The position numbers and the translations under genes are program-made. Of a stretch of DNA of 64,000 bases, positions 56,301 to 62,870 are shown piece by piece. The stretch spans positions 1 to 64,000 of the forward strand of contig DAIQNX010000012.1 of NCBI GenBank assembly GCA_036788195.1, in the 5' to 3' direction. Each line of letters starts with the position of its first letter. The stretch's first letter is position 1. Source of the DNA: CALFXN01 sp937957815 (GTDB taxonomy: Bacteria > Synergistota > Synergistia > Synergistales > Aminobacteriaceae). Below the pieces are notes generated by a model. That model had not been told where the DNA came from. It made no database searches and was given only the letters and a program-made list of their open reading frames with translations.

Positions 56301-56513
56301 CTCGAGGAATACGCCGTCAAGTTCGAGACGCTGCTCCGCAAGCGCGCAAAGCGCCTTGCGGACGAAGGAACGGCACTCCAGCGCCAGAAGAAGTACGCCG
56401 AGGCGATCGCGAAATTCCGACAAAGTCTGGAGTATTATCACACTCCGAAAGTGGAGGCGCATATACGGAAGCTGCGCGACTACATGGACGCGCTCGAACG
56501 GCGCGGGAAATAG
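47307..56513 (+). CDS. Giant exported multidomain protein (3068 residues)
   Basis: Largest gene here. Visible order: signal peptide (about 13-35); nucleotidyltransferase-like motif, G133-S134 then D142-x-D144 (PKSDVDITEL) and E188; hydrophobic glycine-rich stretch (about 470-615); class-I glutamine-amidotransferase-like domain without a clear catalytic set (about 780-995); MG2-like beta domain (KNAYSVGERLSAEARF); a series of carboxypeptidase-regulatory-like domains (about 1310-2420), including five 80-residue repeats; more MG2-like domains (DREAYREGDTLSLRV, KPRYSAGETIRLRV); and a C-terminal TPR module from about 2950. It is probably a secreted surface or periplasmic fibre, anchored or assembled through its TPR end. 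No overall homologue is recognised. Confidence 0.8.
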   Translation: MTRPKTPDGRERPFVTILLAALLLLLRISGDATAQENRTDQPQPPAVIGALSGVATPADLETAMDADLNTVAKKFAATEPKSLTGSEHKKWLRDYQRAMDQVRRTYAARDGRFSTIEKAIKNIGGEGDFLNSGSAPKTPKSDVDITELKPGSAKKLIGELNAKGYSIKPHPTIPGRFDDPAKKLVVWETPPNVEVGTQEWKDWVTSRAGAEDTFATSGGLHKTSGGKLGAADPQGAVLDNVKKAVEAGIHRNPATDPIDAKTIGKSVSKSLEWTNSGRSGLTTKEFSNQANELRKGRSWDEAGITSPNDPPETRSKKIGDWLAKAQDTLSKTYNRAVRQSRSLNEARVKELHEIIRKPAGADGALTPRQQKRVAKLIDEIRSIPQGNTETLKTISERSPEMAGKLRGQKVRTNPDGTVTNLKTGKTTTRSEFAEGATASTRKGGARTVKESVPPAQQPKEGGPAKPATPSKITKYGGGFLLIYQGYEAVKAYSDYLDKAARTDPENFGVLTIGKGLGLGVATFFGIPGLIELGERSGREVREQYEKDMREGKTWLLPPTFWGGAYGAWNFGRAIFVDPLIAGGEAVVEGWRLWDDYAKARKAAEDALNVETRLKEKYKPLEDMMSHVIGGPLPPIWDKNRLKYYKIFKPLLDNPAELERIMKTPRGRDLWKWIKEYKDRRAKELGITFGRPGADNPDDNDNIGRALMALPPQERPLWLRAAEKGDAFTQDFLASRDRGTIDDLDPETLGVFLQASRITGRTGGAEATPPMMPEQWDAVREIFSDLLRHVGEAPDTAVLAGGYARGVAVLLGAAGEPATLVQPTDTAETLSRFRLLIIPTGALSDWSMSAPFRRTMETYVAGGGTILAFAQQLGKEFAVLPSGKGTPVTGYGFAEDQSCQYASSKIAAPVGAFSSMTKTTPDFNVDGYFLDYPPESTVWLSRTKNDQPCMISYPHGKGRVVLSTLYMDWAAGNHQGTTDEQIFFRDLVAFLLAPEETPLFTKADTVSLRLGLPNPPANAHSGTTFRPFVLRPDGSVMEAKDVVVASPTSAVLSLPKLDMPGYYRVGGVLLDEGENPVSQVPPAIRFGVSALPTLAAQNRQDGEGVRMSLQSDLEQYIRGAVGHFTILAWNNGDTPRKIRANWRFPHNLWGASGKDKGDYQGSTLMELAPHSRASAELKIRIVNADGIDRLWVDFVDEETKKTIVTLSKGFYTKTPQTPVSVTAGKNAYSVGERLSAEARFGNPFGAKSTGTVQFVLSDAAGRTAATTDVPFEAEKDGAVVSCDIPLGDLFSGQCILQAFVTLRGAMTGIGELPFTYRGPALPFRSTVIDRFTGTPVGNAHVSFYLGTERTEAVSDADGKLSLSLPAAVYTVAAEAEGYNAFTRSMAISPASDDAVAFRLLPFGKGAGTGMVHGTLFDRVTNEIVPDMAIQFIQGTNVLEIRSDARGIYSLALEPGDYTVRCVQDGAGLGDFPLRVLEGWNQTLDLYPACGKTQIRLIDQVTGKPLSGASVAFRLRTNAEAWTADATTHVNRGTIFRTSPGRRQIRVRLDGYHPLDTETWVSERPSVCTLALRPVKSALVVRVSDLVTGAPIEGADVAAMRPGQPPQAGGDASGRTGKDGSCTVRLEDGRWVVAAEANGYQKLSTETVTAVNLPAVSEPPVLQLYMAVDTAKAPGTLKVRIRDILTGNPVSGVSIQSTSTSGGNTTSAETDASGNATLRVPDGRTALLFKKDRYEELATEIVASYRSGDVEEFYMVPVHTIWPVVVRDQRTAKAIGEVRVFRIEGETRRDMGLSGSDGVIRLNVPRGRQILEFVKDGYAALRTEFFFSGTGREETLTDEVYLSQISLPYSGVVRDATGHPVSNVTVAVRQGESMKTMTTASDGRFATDLAAGVFELSFSADGYPAFTTQGYLGGASDADEEYVLTSGDVSQGTISFRVVDALTGKPIPKFSCYLLGAAWQDGRDGAISATAPAGNRQTIIRAEGYYETGSFYPTTFPGKTVVRTIRMRPATGELSLRVLDALTGKAIPKFTCFLLNTAWRDCNDGTVTTRVPAGNRQTIVRAQGYHETGSFYPTAFTGRSVTQTVFLWPVTGEMTFRVLDAITDAPLPVFSIYFMNSGWREGKDGVCAGTAEPGNRQTIIRAQGYLETGSFYPSTHHGRSVTRTIRLWPESGGTTFRVRDALTGEAISRFSAYLMSTNWQEGRDGEIRASVPPGNRQTIVRAEGYYETGSFYPTTFRGRDTGHTIFLWPSTGTMTFHARDALTGEPIAGPFSAYIQNNNWQRSEPAGSATPERTLSARAEPGNRQSILRADGYFETGSFYPTVIQGRDTELAMYLHPEAPQGLLSLRVEDIVTGMPIRNVTIVPSGERPISAPDGTATHAAKTHIRHQWFQASAPGYRTVSLPGYFVTGRQGVSLVLPMEEELPAGAGSLRVSVTDTSGAPLVDARVTLGGGGKERVASTDITGRAFFADIRSGIYTLSAQKSGHLGESAKSAVPGGTESLQALRLSPLGLVAARRPYSPRILSVPDAAVLRPGERQTLQVTVENEGDAAGRSVCVFDILGLLRNEQEVFLGARERKQISFEAVTPEDAVSSLLACSVTLENQTATGSLRIEAPSFRCVASTDREAYREGDTLSLRVHVSTDAKSGVFDDLQVRATFNETSLVRDLKVVSGEAVATFRDIPVAFRGNKLMFGLYHKTGRSVLIDAIPVPDAGRDVLLLPDKPRYSAGETIRLRVSGTPKGAVSLVSDLFPGSDREITLDDSGNGSVAIPLPTSMPTGTHTIRCGNATADIDIRGYETKILDRRIEPDAETGSLRLLWTAATLGRIPCRWSVTATSEGGTVEEEEIASGTLTLEGERADYDVTTDLEAGESRELTLTLLTEDAGENGDPVALIRYVWNVPVETEDGDALPETGAAEATEPPESKRKPGEIEAPAVSKDTVATPDAGTSEDVPARRTIAAAALQKHLAAQLRNEGAELQRSGRYSDALARYRESLTVLPDRELEEYAVKFETLLRKRAKRLADEGTALQRQKKYAEAIAKFRQSLEYYHTPKVEAHIRKLRDYMDALERRGK
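53098..54310 (+). repeat. Five tandem 240-bp (80-residue) in-frame repeats
   Basis: Units begin at about 53098, 53338, 53578, 53818 and 54058. Each encodes F-R-V-x-D-A-L-T-G, a W-x-x-G/C-x-D-G block, PGNRQTIIRAEGYYETGSFYPT-type core and an aromatic x-LWP closing strand. The fifth has a short insertion. The core is conserved at about 14 of 20 positions while flanks vary, so they are old, selected copies and not recent slippage. Confidence 0.88.
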
Positions 56514-56520
56514 CGAACGG

Positions 56521-56546
56521 AAGGGTGGGGCGGCCGCCCCACCCTT
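56521..56546. terminator. Perfect 26-base palindrome between convergent genes
   Basis: A 13-base arm (AAGGGTGGGGCGG) and its exact complement lie with no loop between the giant gene and the efflux permease. It is followed by CTTC on the plus strand only, so it is a weak or bidirectional terminator. Confidence 0.5.
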
Positions 56547-56548
56547 CT

Positions 56549-57661
56549 TCAGTCGAGAGTCCTGCGGAACTTGAGAAGGCTCACGGCCAAGAAGAGCAGG
56601 GTCAGCGCACAGAGTGCGACGATGGGGTGTACGAGCGCCTCCGCGCCGACCCCCTTCAGCAGAATTCCCCTCGTGATGAGCTGGAACCAGGTCAGCGGCA
56701 GCGCCATACTCAGGTACTGGAAAATCTTCGGCATCCCCATCCGGGGGAACATGAAGCCGGAAAGCAGAATACTCGGAAGGAAGCCGAATACGGAGAGGAT
56801 CATCGCCTGCATCTGCGTCTTCGATACCGTCGAGATCAGGATCCCCCATACGAGCGTCGAGCAGATGAAAAGCAGCGTGAGAAGATACAGGAGTCCCAGA
56901 CTCCCTCTGACGGGGATGTCGAAGACGACGCGACCGATCGCGAGACCGATCGTCAGTTGTGCGTACCCGACGCCGAGATACGGTACGACTTTCCCCACCA
57001 TGAGCTCCCACGGGCGCATCGGCGTCACGAGGAGCTGTTCGAGCGTTCCCCGCTCTCGTTCGCGGACGATCGCCATCGATGTGATCATCAGCATCGTCAT
57101 CGTCAGGATCACGCCGAGAATCCCGGGGACCATATAGTACGGCGTTTTGAAGTCGCGGTTGTACCACGGTCGCACCCGTATGTCCCAGATCTTGGACTCG
57201 CCCGTCCCCGCCATCCGCGACAGGACGAGCACCGACTTCCGGATTCCGGTCATCTCGGCGGCCGAGATCGCCGAGCTCGCGGACATCGGATCGGATGCGT
57301 CGACGATCACCTGAATCTCCGCCCCGTCGCGTCGCGCGAGCCGCTTCGCGAAATCGGGGCCGAACGCGATTCCGACCACGCACTCCCCCCGTTCGATCGC
57401 GCGTCGGATGTCGTCGAACGACGACGCGTACGACCGGATATCGAAATATTGCGTCGCGGCGAGCGACTGGACAAATTCCCGACTCTCCTGCCCCATCGAG
57501 CGATCGAACACGATCGTCGGCAGATGTTTGACATCCGTGTTGATCGCGAAACCGAAGAGGACAAGCTGGACGATCGGGATCAGCATCAGCATGGCGAGCG
57601 TGAGCGGGTCGCGCCGCATCTGGATGAACTCCTTCACGACGAGCGACTTCAGGCGCCGCAT
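56549..57661 (-). CDS. ABC-2 type transporter permease
   Basis: Inner-membrane permease of 370 residues, last gene of the efflux operon. It has an N-terminal membrane segment (LTLAMLMLIPIVQLVLFGFAIN), a large periplasmic loop and five further segments in the C-terminal half, with the ABC-2 pattern RERERGTLEQLLVTPMRPWELMVGK before them. It resembles YbhR/YhhJ-type exporters. The related E. coli ybhGFSR operon has two permeases; here only one is present, and it may act as a homodimer. It overlaps the upstream ATPase by 13 bases. Confidence 0.92.
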   Translation of the reverse strand: MRRLKSLVVKEFIQMRRDPLTLAMLMLIPIVQLVLFGFAINTDVKHLPTIVFDRSMGQESREFVQSLAATQYFDIRSYASSFDDIRRAIERGECVVGIAFGPDFAKRLARRDGAEIQVIVDASDPMSASSAISAAEMTGIRKSVLVLSRMAGTGESKIWDIRVRPWYNRDFKTPYYMVPGILGVILTMTMLMITSMAIVRERERGTLEQLLVTPMRPWELMVGKVVPYLGVGYAQLTIGLAIGRVVFDIPVRGSLGLLYLLTLLFICSTLVWGILISTVSKTQMQAMILSVFGFLPSILLSGFMFPRMGMPKIFQYLSMALPLTWFQLITRGILLKGVGAEALVHPIVALCALTLLFLAVSLLKFRRTLD

Positions 57662-58596
57662 TTTCGGACCTCCTTCCCGGCCGAGGAACGGACATGGTGT
57701 ACGAAAACGTCTTCGAGCGTCACCTCTCGCTCCTCCCAGTCCGCTTCTCCCGCGACATCCGCGGGAAGACTGTCTCCCCGCGCAAGGATCCGGATCGAGG
57801 AACCGAAAATGTACGCATCCAGGACGGAACCGGATCCGTCCAAGTGGATCCGGTCCAGAAAGTCGATGGAATCACGGACGCGTGCCTGCCACAACCTTCC
57901 CGTTTCCGCGACGAGCCTCCGTTTGAGCTCTTCCGGAGTGCCGCAGGCGAGCATCCTTCCGGAATACATGAGACCGAGTCCCGTGCAGTGTTCCGCCTCG
58001 TCCATGAAGTGCGTGCTTACCATGACGGTCGCGCCCTCCTCGGAAAGGTCCGCTATCGTTTCCCAGAAGCGCCTTCGTGCCGCCGGATCGACACCGCTCG
58101 TCGGTTCGTCGAGAAAGATCATCTCCGGTTCGTGGACGATCGCGCAGGCGAGCGCGAGGCGCTGCCGGACGCCGCAGGAGAGCGCCCCGGTAACGACGCG
58201 CTCGCGTCCCCGGAGATCCGCCAGACCGATCATCGCGTCCACCCGTTCGCGTCGCCTCGCGTTCCCGAGGCCGTACATCCCGGCATAGAACGTCAGATTC
58301 TCAGCGACGGTCAGATCGTCGTAGAGACTGAACTTCTGGGACATGTACCCGATACGCCGCCGTATGGCTTCTCCCTCGCGGGCGATATCGCACCCGACGA
58401 CCCGTCCGTCCCCCGACGACGGACGCAGAAGTCCGCAGAGCATCCTGATCGTCGTCGTCTTTCCCGAACCGTTCGGCCCGAGGAACCCGAAGATCGCGCC
58501 GCGCGGAATCGCGAGCGTCACGTGATCGACCGCTCTGAAGGCTCCGAAGTCCCGTGTGAGTCCGTCGGTCTCCACGGCCATCTTTCCGCCGTTCAC
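57649..58596 (-). CDS. ABC exporter ATP-binding protein
   Basis: Cytoplasmic ATPase of 315 residues, second of two in the operon. Walker A GPNGSGKTTTIRML, YMSQKFSLYDDLTV (Q-loop), a signature region with unusual sequence GALSCGVRQRLALA in place of LSGG, and Walker B MIFLDEPTSGVDP are present. The altered signature (LSCGV) resembles the second half of the fused YbhF/YhiH ATPases. It overlaps the first ATPase by four bases. The two probably form one asymmetric ATPase pair driving the ABC-2 permease. Confidence 0.92.
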   Translation of the reverse strand: MNGGKMAVETDGLTRDFGAFRAVDHVTLAIPRGAIFGFLGPNGSGKTTTIRMLCGLLRPSSGDGRVVGCDIAREGEAIRRRIGYMSQKFSLYDDLTVAENLTFYAGMYGLGNARRRERVDAMIGLADLRGRERVVTGALSCGVRQRLALACAIVHEPEMIFLDEPTSGVDPAARRRFWETIADLSEEGATVMVSTHFMDEAEHCTGLGLMYSGRMLACGTPEELKRRLVAETGRLWQARVRDSIDFLDRIHLDGSGSVLDAYIFGSSIRILARGDSLPADVAGEADWEEREVTLEDVFVHHVRSSAGKEVRKCGA

Positions 58597-59498
58597 GAAT
58601 GATGCGCCCCGTTTCCGGCCAGAAGAACGAAGACATCCTCGAGCGTCGGGGGAATCGCGTCGACCGTGGCGTCGAAAATTCCGGCGCGTTCGAGATGCTC
58701 CCTGAGTCGCCGATCTCCATCGTCTCCGTCGACGACGACGTGAACCGAGTGGCCGAAGCTCGATGTCCCGGGACAGGGAAAGTCGACGAGAGATTTCCTG
58801 ACTCCCGGGGTTTCCGAACGGGCCCGAAGGATCCGGTACGGGAAACGCCCGCAGATCTCGTCCGGCGTTCCCGACTCCAACACTCGTCCCTCGTGGAGGA
58901 AGATGAGTCTCATACAGAGTTCGGCCTCGTCCATGTATGACGTCGAGACGACGATCGTCACTCCCTTCCGGTTCAGGCGATAGAGAACGCCCCAGATGTC
59001 CCGTCGCGAAACCGGATCGACTCCGGTCCCCGGTTCGTCGAGGACGATGAGTTCCGGTTCGTGGAGGACCGCGGCCGCGATCGCGAGTTTTTGCCTCATG
59101 CCGCCCGAAAGCCTTCCCGCGAGCCGGTCGCCGAACGGCGACAGTCCGGTGAGGTCCAGAAGTTCGTCCGCCCGCGCCTTCGCGCGATTTTCGGACATCC
59201 CGTAGAGCCTGGAAAATAGCGAGAGATTCTCGAGAATCGACAGATCCTCGTAGAGACTGAATTTCCCCGCGACGTACCCCATCCGCCGCCGCGCCTCGCC
59301 GTCTCCTCCGTCAAACGCCACCCGAACGGTCCCCGACGACGGCGAGAGCACGCCGACAATCATCCGGAGCAGCGTCGTCTTTCCGGCTCCGTCCGGACCG
59401 ACGATGCCGAACACCGTCCCTCGTTCCGCATCGAACGAAACTCCGCGGATCGCGTGGACATCACCGTAGAACTTCTGCACGTCACGCGCGGCGATCAT
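58593..59498 (-). CDS. ABC exporter ATP-binding protein
   Basis: Cytoplasmic ATPase of 301 residues. Walker A GPDGAGKTTLLRM, YVAGKFSLYEDLSI, signature LSGGMRQKLAIAAA and Walker B LIVLDEPGTGVDP are canonical. It matches the first half of fused YbhF-type ATPases: GPDGAGK is the usual form in that group. The start at 59498 overlaps the HlyD stop as ATGA, and its end overlaps the second ATPase start the same way. Confidence 0.92.
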   Translation of the reverse strand: MIAARDVQKFYGDVHAIRGVSFDAERGTVFGIVGPDGAGKTTLLRMIVGVLSPSSGTVRVAFDGGDGEARRRMGYVAGKFSLYEDLSILENLSLFSRLYGMSENRAKARADELLDLTGLSPFGDRLAGRLSGGMRQKLAIAAAVLHEPELIVLDEPGTGVDPVSRRDIWGVLYRLNRKGVTIVVSTSYMDEAELCMRLIFLHEGRVLESGTPDEICGRFPYRILRARSETPGVRKSLVDFPCPGTSSFGHSVHVVVDGDDGDRRLREHLERAGIFDATVDAIPPTLEDVFVLLAGNGAHHS

Positions 59499-60487
59499 CG
59501 GAAGGTTACGTCCGCAGGCATTCCGGGGCGCAGAAATCCTCCGGCGTTGTCGACGCGCACCTTCACTCGGAAGACGAGATTCGCCCGCTCCTCTGGCGTC
59601 AGGCTTTCGCGCGGCGTGAATTCCGCCTTCTCCGCGATCTCCCCGACGCACGCGGGGAAGACGCGCCCCGGAAACGAATCCACGCGGACTTCGGCCTCTC
59701 CGCCCCGACGGATTTTCCCGAGCATGGTCGAGGGCAGATAGACGCGGACCCAACAGTCGGATTCGTCTCCCAAAACGACCAGCGCCGATCCCGGATTCGC
59801 AAGCTCCCCCGGCTCCATCGCACGCACGAGAACCACCGCGCCGAGAGGCGAGCGGATCACGCGATCCTCCCGGCGGATCATCGAGGCCAGGAGCATCGCA
59901 TCGAGCCGCTCGACCTCGCGCCGCTGGGCATCGATCTGATCCTCGCGGCTTCCCGCCTCGAGAAGGCTCCGGTTTTCCCGCGACGCGACGTACGCGTTCC
60001 GTGCGACATCCAGTGCGAGCGCGACGTCGTCCATCTGCTTGCGGGACACGGCGTTCTCCTCGTAGAGCCGGCGGTACCGACCATAGTCCCGCTCCGCCTG
60101 CCGCAGCCGCGAAACCGCTGACGCGACGGACGCCGACGCCTCCCGGATCCGCTGCGAACGCTCCCCCCTCGCGAGGTCCGCGAGCAACGCGCGTCCGCGA
60201 TCGAGCGCGGCACGGTCGCGCGAGACATCCGCATCGAGATCCTCCCGAAGCAGCGTCGCGACGATATCTCCTGCCCGGACCACGTCTCCTTCCCGGAAAC
60301 GCATTTCGGCGACGTATCCGCCGATCTTCGGGGCGAGCGTCACTTCCTGGATCTCGATTGTCCCCGTGGCGCGCAGAAGGGACTCCTCCGCACCCCCGAG
60401 CGCGAACGGGAGAGGGATTCTTCCGGTCCAGAGAAGAATCCCCGCGACGAACGCGATCCCCGAGACTGCAAGCGCGATGCGCCTCAT
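59495..60487 (-). CDS. HlyD/YbhG-type membrane fusion protein
   Basis: Periplasmic adaptor of 330 residues, anchored by an N-terminal segment (IALAVSGIAFVAGILLWTG). A lipoyl-like domain (IEIQEVTLAPKIGGYVAEMRFREGDVVRAGD) is split by an alpha-helical hairpin rich in E, R and A (about residues 80-190, coiled coil), then closes with VRAMEPGELANPGSALVVLGD. It links the inner-membrane ABC exporter to an outer-membrane channel, which is not encoded here. It overlaps the TetR gene by four bases. Confidence 0.92.
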   Translation of the reverse strand: MRRIALAVSGIAFVAGILLWTGRIPLPFALGGAEESLLRATGTIEIQEVTLAPKIGGYVAEMRFREGDVVRAGDIVATLLREDLDADVSRDRAALDRGRALLADLARGERSQRIREASASVASAVSRLRQAERDYGRYRRLYEENAVSRKQMDDVALALDVARNAYVASRENRSLLEAGSREDQIDAQRREVERLDAMLLASMIRREDRVIRSPLGAVVLVRAMEPGELANPGSALVVLGDESDCWVRVYLPSTMLGKIRRGGEAEVRVDSFPGRVFPACVGEIAEKAEFTPRESLTPEERANLVFRVKVRVDNAGGFLRPGMPADVTFR

Positions 60488-61125
60488 CTGGTTTTCATCC
60501 CTTCGAGCAAAAGCGTCAGCAGCGGATCGACGTTCTTCCCTTCTTTCGCGAGGTCCGGGAGAACGAGTTCGACGACGGCCCTGAGGATGTGCCTGTAGTT
60601 CACGACTGACGCGACGACGTACGACATGAGCGCCGGATCGGCGTCCTTCCGGAAGACGCCTTCCCGCTGCCCCTCGGCGAACGAATCCTCGAGGAAGCTC
60701 ACGATCCCCGAGATCGTCGCCGAAAACTTCTCGCGGAACGCCGGAGACGGGTGGAGAATCTCGTGGTAGAGGATCGGTGCGACATTCCGGTACTTCGTGT
60801 GAAGCTCGTCGACCGACCGGACGTAGAGCGCTACCCGTTCGAGCGGAGAAAGTCCGCGTCCCCGTTCCACGGTTTTCGCGAGAACTCCGAAGATCCGGTC
60901 GAGAATCTCTCGGTACAATCCGTCCTTGCCCCCGAAGTAATACGAGACCATCGCCATGTTCACGCCGGCCTCGCGCGTAATCTCCCTGACCGAGACCCTT
61001 CCGCAGCCGTGCCGCGCAAAGAGCCGGGCCGCAGCCGCAAGGATCCGCTCCCTCGGTTCCTCGCGGTCCGGGCCGCCGAAAATATCGGAATCTCCGTTTC
61101 GAATCGCCTTCGAGTGACCGTCCAT
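60484..61125 (-). CDS. TetR family repressor of the efflux operon
   Basis: Regulator of 213 residues. The N-terminal helix-turn-helix is clear (ERILAAAARLFARHGCGRVSVREITREAGVNMAMVSYYFGGKDGLY, about residues 27-72) and the C-terminal ligand domain ends LLLEGMKTR, of the DUF1956/CecR (YbiH) type. The start at 61125 has GGAGG; longer frames would include the operator. It is first in the operon and overlaps hlyD by four bases. A 16-base palindrome just upstream is the likely autoregulatory operator. Inducing ligand unknown. Confidence 0.9.
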   Translation of the reverse strand: MDGHSKAIRNGDSDIFGGPDREEPRERILAAAARLFARHGCGRVSVREITREAGVNMAMVSYYFGGKDGLYREILDRIFGVLAKTVERGRGLSPLERVALYVRSVDELHTKYRNVAPILYHEILHPSPAFREKFSATISGIVSFLEDSFAEGQREGVFRKDADPALMSYVVASVVNYRHILRAVVELVLPDLAKEGKNVDPLLTLLLEGMKTR

Positions 61126-61146
61126 TCCCGTCGCCTCCGAAATTTC

Positions 61147-61162
61147 AAACAAACGTTTGTTT
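61147..61162. promoter_or_regulatory. TetR operator palindrome
   Basis: AAACAAACGTTTGTTT is a perfect 16-base dyad, 22 bases upstream of the tetR start and just downstream of the predicted transcription start. Its AT-rich composition is striking in this GC-rich region. Binding of the encoded TetR protein would block the operon. Confidence 0.8.
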
Positions 61163-61175
61163 ATATGCGACGTCC

Positions 61176-61203
61176 AGTATACGCCCCGGAAGGCTCCTGT
61201 CAA
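61176..61203 (-). promoter_or_regulatory. Promoter of the tetR-efflux operon
   Basis: On the minus strand TTGACA (61203-61198) and TATACT (61181-61176) are 16 bases apart. The operator lies about 14 bases further on. Confidence 0.7.
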
Positions 61204-61360
61204 TCATCCGTCGGGACGCTTTCCTCCATTCGGCGGCCATTTTCGGAAAAGAGCGACGTTCCGGCGGACCGAAAGACCGGGAAGTATGGCATAATAGCGC
61301 CAAGACACGCGCCCCTGCCGGCGTGTGCCGATTTTTCGCGCGCCGAAGGAGTCCTGATAC

Positions 61361-62818
61361 ATGAGACACATGCGCTTGATCGTCGCCACGGCGGGAATTC
61401 TTCTCGGCGGATGCCTCGCAGCGGGAGGAGGACTTCTGTCCGGACAGAGCCGACTGACCGTACCACCCCCGGCTCCCGTCGCAACCCAGGAACACGTCGT
61501 CCCGGCCGCCGACTCCTACGTCGAAGTTCCCGTGTCGGCATCGTTCGACGACCTCCGGAGGCTCGCCGACGAACGCCTCCCGGAAGCCATCTACGATACG
61601 ACGGCCCGTCCCATCGACGTCCCGACGGGGAAAGCCGTCGGGGATCTCCACGTCCGCCGCGCCGGCGCAACGACGATCCGCGCCGCCGGAAACCGCTTGG
61701 TCTTCTCGGTTCCGCTCTCGTTCACGTCGCGCATCCGGTGGGAAGGAGAATTTCTGGGCCTGAAGCCGAGCACGAACCAGACCCCTTCCGGGGCGTTCGC
61801 GCTCTCGATCTCGCTGCTTCCGTCGTTCGGCGACGACTGGGAACTTCGCACGAGCCCCGAGATCTCGATCGAGTGGAAGAAAAAACCCGCGCTCGACATC
61901 CTGAACCAGTCGATCGGCATCGCGGGCGTCCTCGAGAACCTCATGTACTCCCGCTTCAGGGAAGAGGCCGGAGAGATCGAGAAGTCGCTGAACGAAAGCC
62001 TCCGTCTTCGGGCGCTCGCCGCAGAACAGTGGCGCGCCCTGCATTCCCCCGTCCGCGTCCGGGCCAATCCCGACGTCTGGCTCGAGGTCGAACCGCGCAA
62101 CATCTACAAACCTCTCGTCGGGATGGACGAAACGTCCCTGACCGTCACGCTGGGACTGATCGCCGGACTTCGAGTCATCGCGGGCTCTCCTCCTCCCGAA
62201 CGCGTCGAGACCCTGCTCCCGAAATTCGCGAAGGGCCTGCCGCGCTCCCGTGGCGTCGACGTCCAGTTGCCGCTCTCGATGACCTACGTCGCGATCTCCG
62301 AAGCGCTCGCGCCGGTCTGGAAGGGAAAGGAATTCTACACAGAGGGAACCCGGGTGACGATCCGGGATCTGAAAGTATACGGGAACGGGAACAGGATCGT
62401 CGTCGCCGCGGATGTCAAAGCGCAGGGCCGCGGTTTCTTTTCGCGCACCGAGGGGATGATCTACCTGACGGGGGTTCCGGTTCTCGACCCGAAAACCGAA
62501 ACCGTCCGCATCGACGAATTCGACTTCGACCCGTCGACGCTTTCCGGGCTCGCGGCGAAGGCTTCGTGGCTCGCGAAGCCTGCGTTCGTGCGGTCGCTTC
62601 AGTCGAGGCTCGTGTGGTCCGTCGCCGAACCGCTCGAAAAAGCCCGCGAATCGATCCGAGATGCCCTTTCAAAAGCCGTCGCGGACGAGCATTTCGTGCT
62701 GACCGGAAAGCTCGACGAACTGACGCTCGAGGACGTCGCCGCCGGAGCGACGCATCTCGACATTCGCGCGTCGCTCAAGGGGAGGCTCAACGTTCGGTAC
62801 GCCCCGCACAGGAAATAA
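61361..62818 (+). CDS. DUF4403 family lipoprotein
   Basis: A 485-residue exported protein. The N-terminus has a lipobox, LLGGC with C18, so it is probably anchored in a membrane by lipid. The rest matches the DUF4403 pattern: SYVEVPVSASFDDLRRLADERLP, WEGEFLGLKPS and GVDVQLPLSMTYVAISEAL. The C-terminal half may form a second copy of a lipid-binding-like fold. No function is known. AAGGAG lies nine bases upstream of ATG 61361. It is divergent from the efflux operon and followed after 52 bases by malic enzyme. Confidence 0.82.
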   Translation: MRHMRLIVATAGILLGGCLAAGGGLLSGQSRLTVPPPAPVATQEHVVPAADSYVEVPVSASFDDLRRLADERLPEAIYDTTARPIDVPTGKAVGDLHVRRAGATTIRAAGNRLVFSVPLSFTSRIRWEGEFLGLKPSTNQTPSGAFALSISLLPSFGDDWELRTSPEISIEWKKKPALDILNQSIGIAGVLENLMYSRFREEAGEIEKSLNESLRLRALAAEQWRALHSPVRVRANPDVWLEVEPRNIYKPLVGMDETSLTVTLGLIAGLRVIAGSPPPERVETLLPKFAKGLPRSRGVDVQLPLSMTYVAISEALAPVWKGKEFYTEGTRVTIRDLKVYGNGNRIVVAADVKAQGRGFFSRTEGMIYLTGVPVLDPKTETVRIDEFDFDPSTLSGLAAKASWLAKPAFVRSLQSRLVWSVAEPLEKARESIRDALSKAVADEHFVLTGKLDELTLEDVAAGATHLDIRASLKGRLNVRYAPHRK

Positions 62819-62870
62819 CGACGGAAGAAACGCACCATCCACTTCAGATTCGCGAGGAGGAAGAGAACAC

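Noticed and set aside
54411..57695. A 1094-codon minus-strand frame spanning the end of the giant gene and the ABC-2 permease
   Set aside because: It crosses two convincing genes and the palindromic terminator, and its translation has no recognisable domain.
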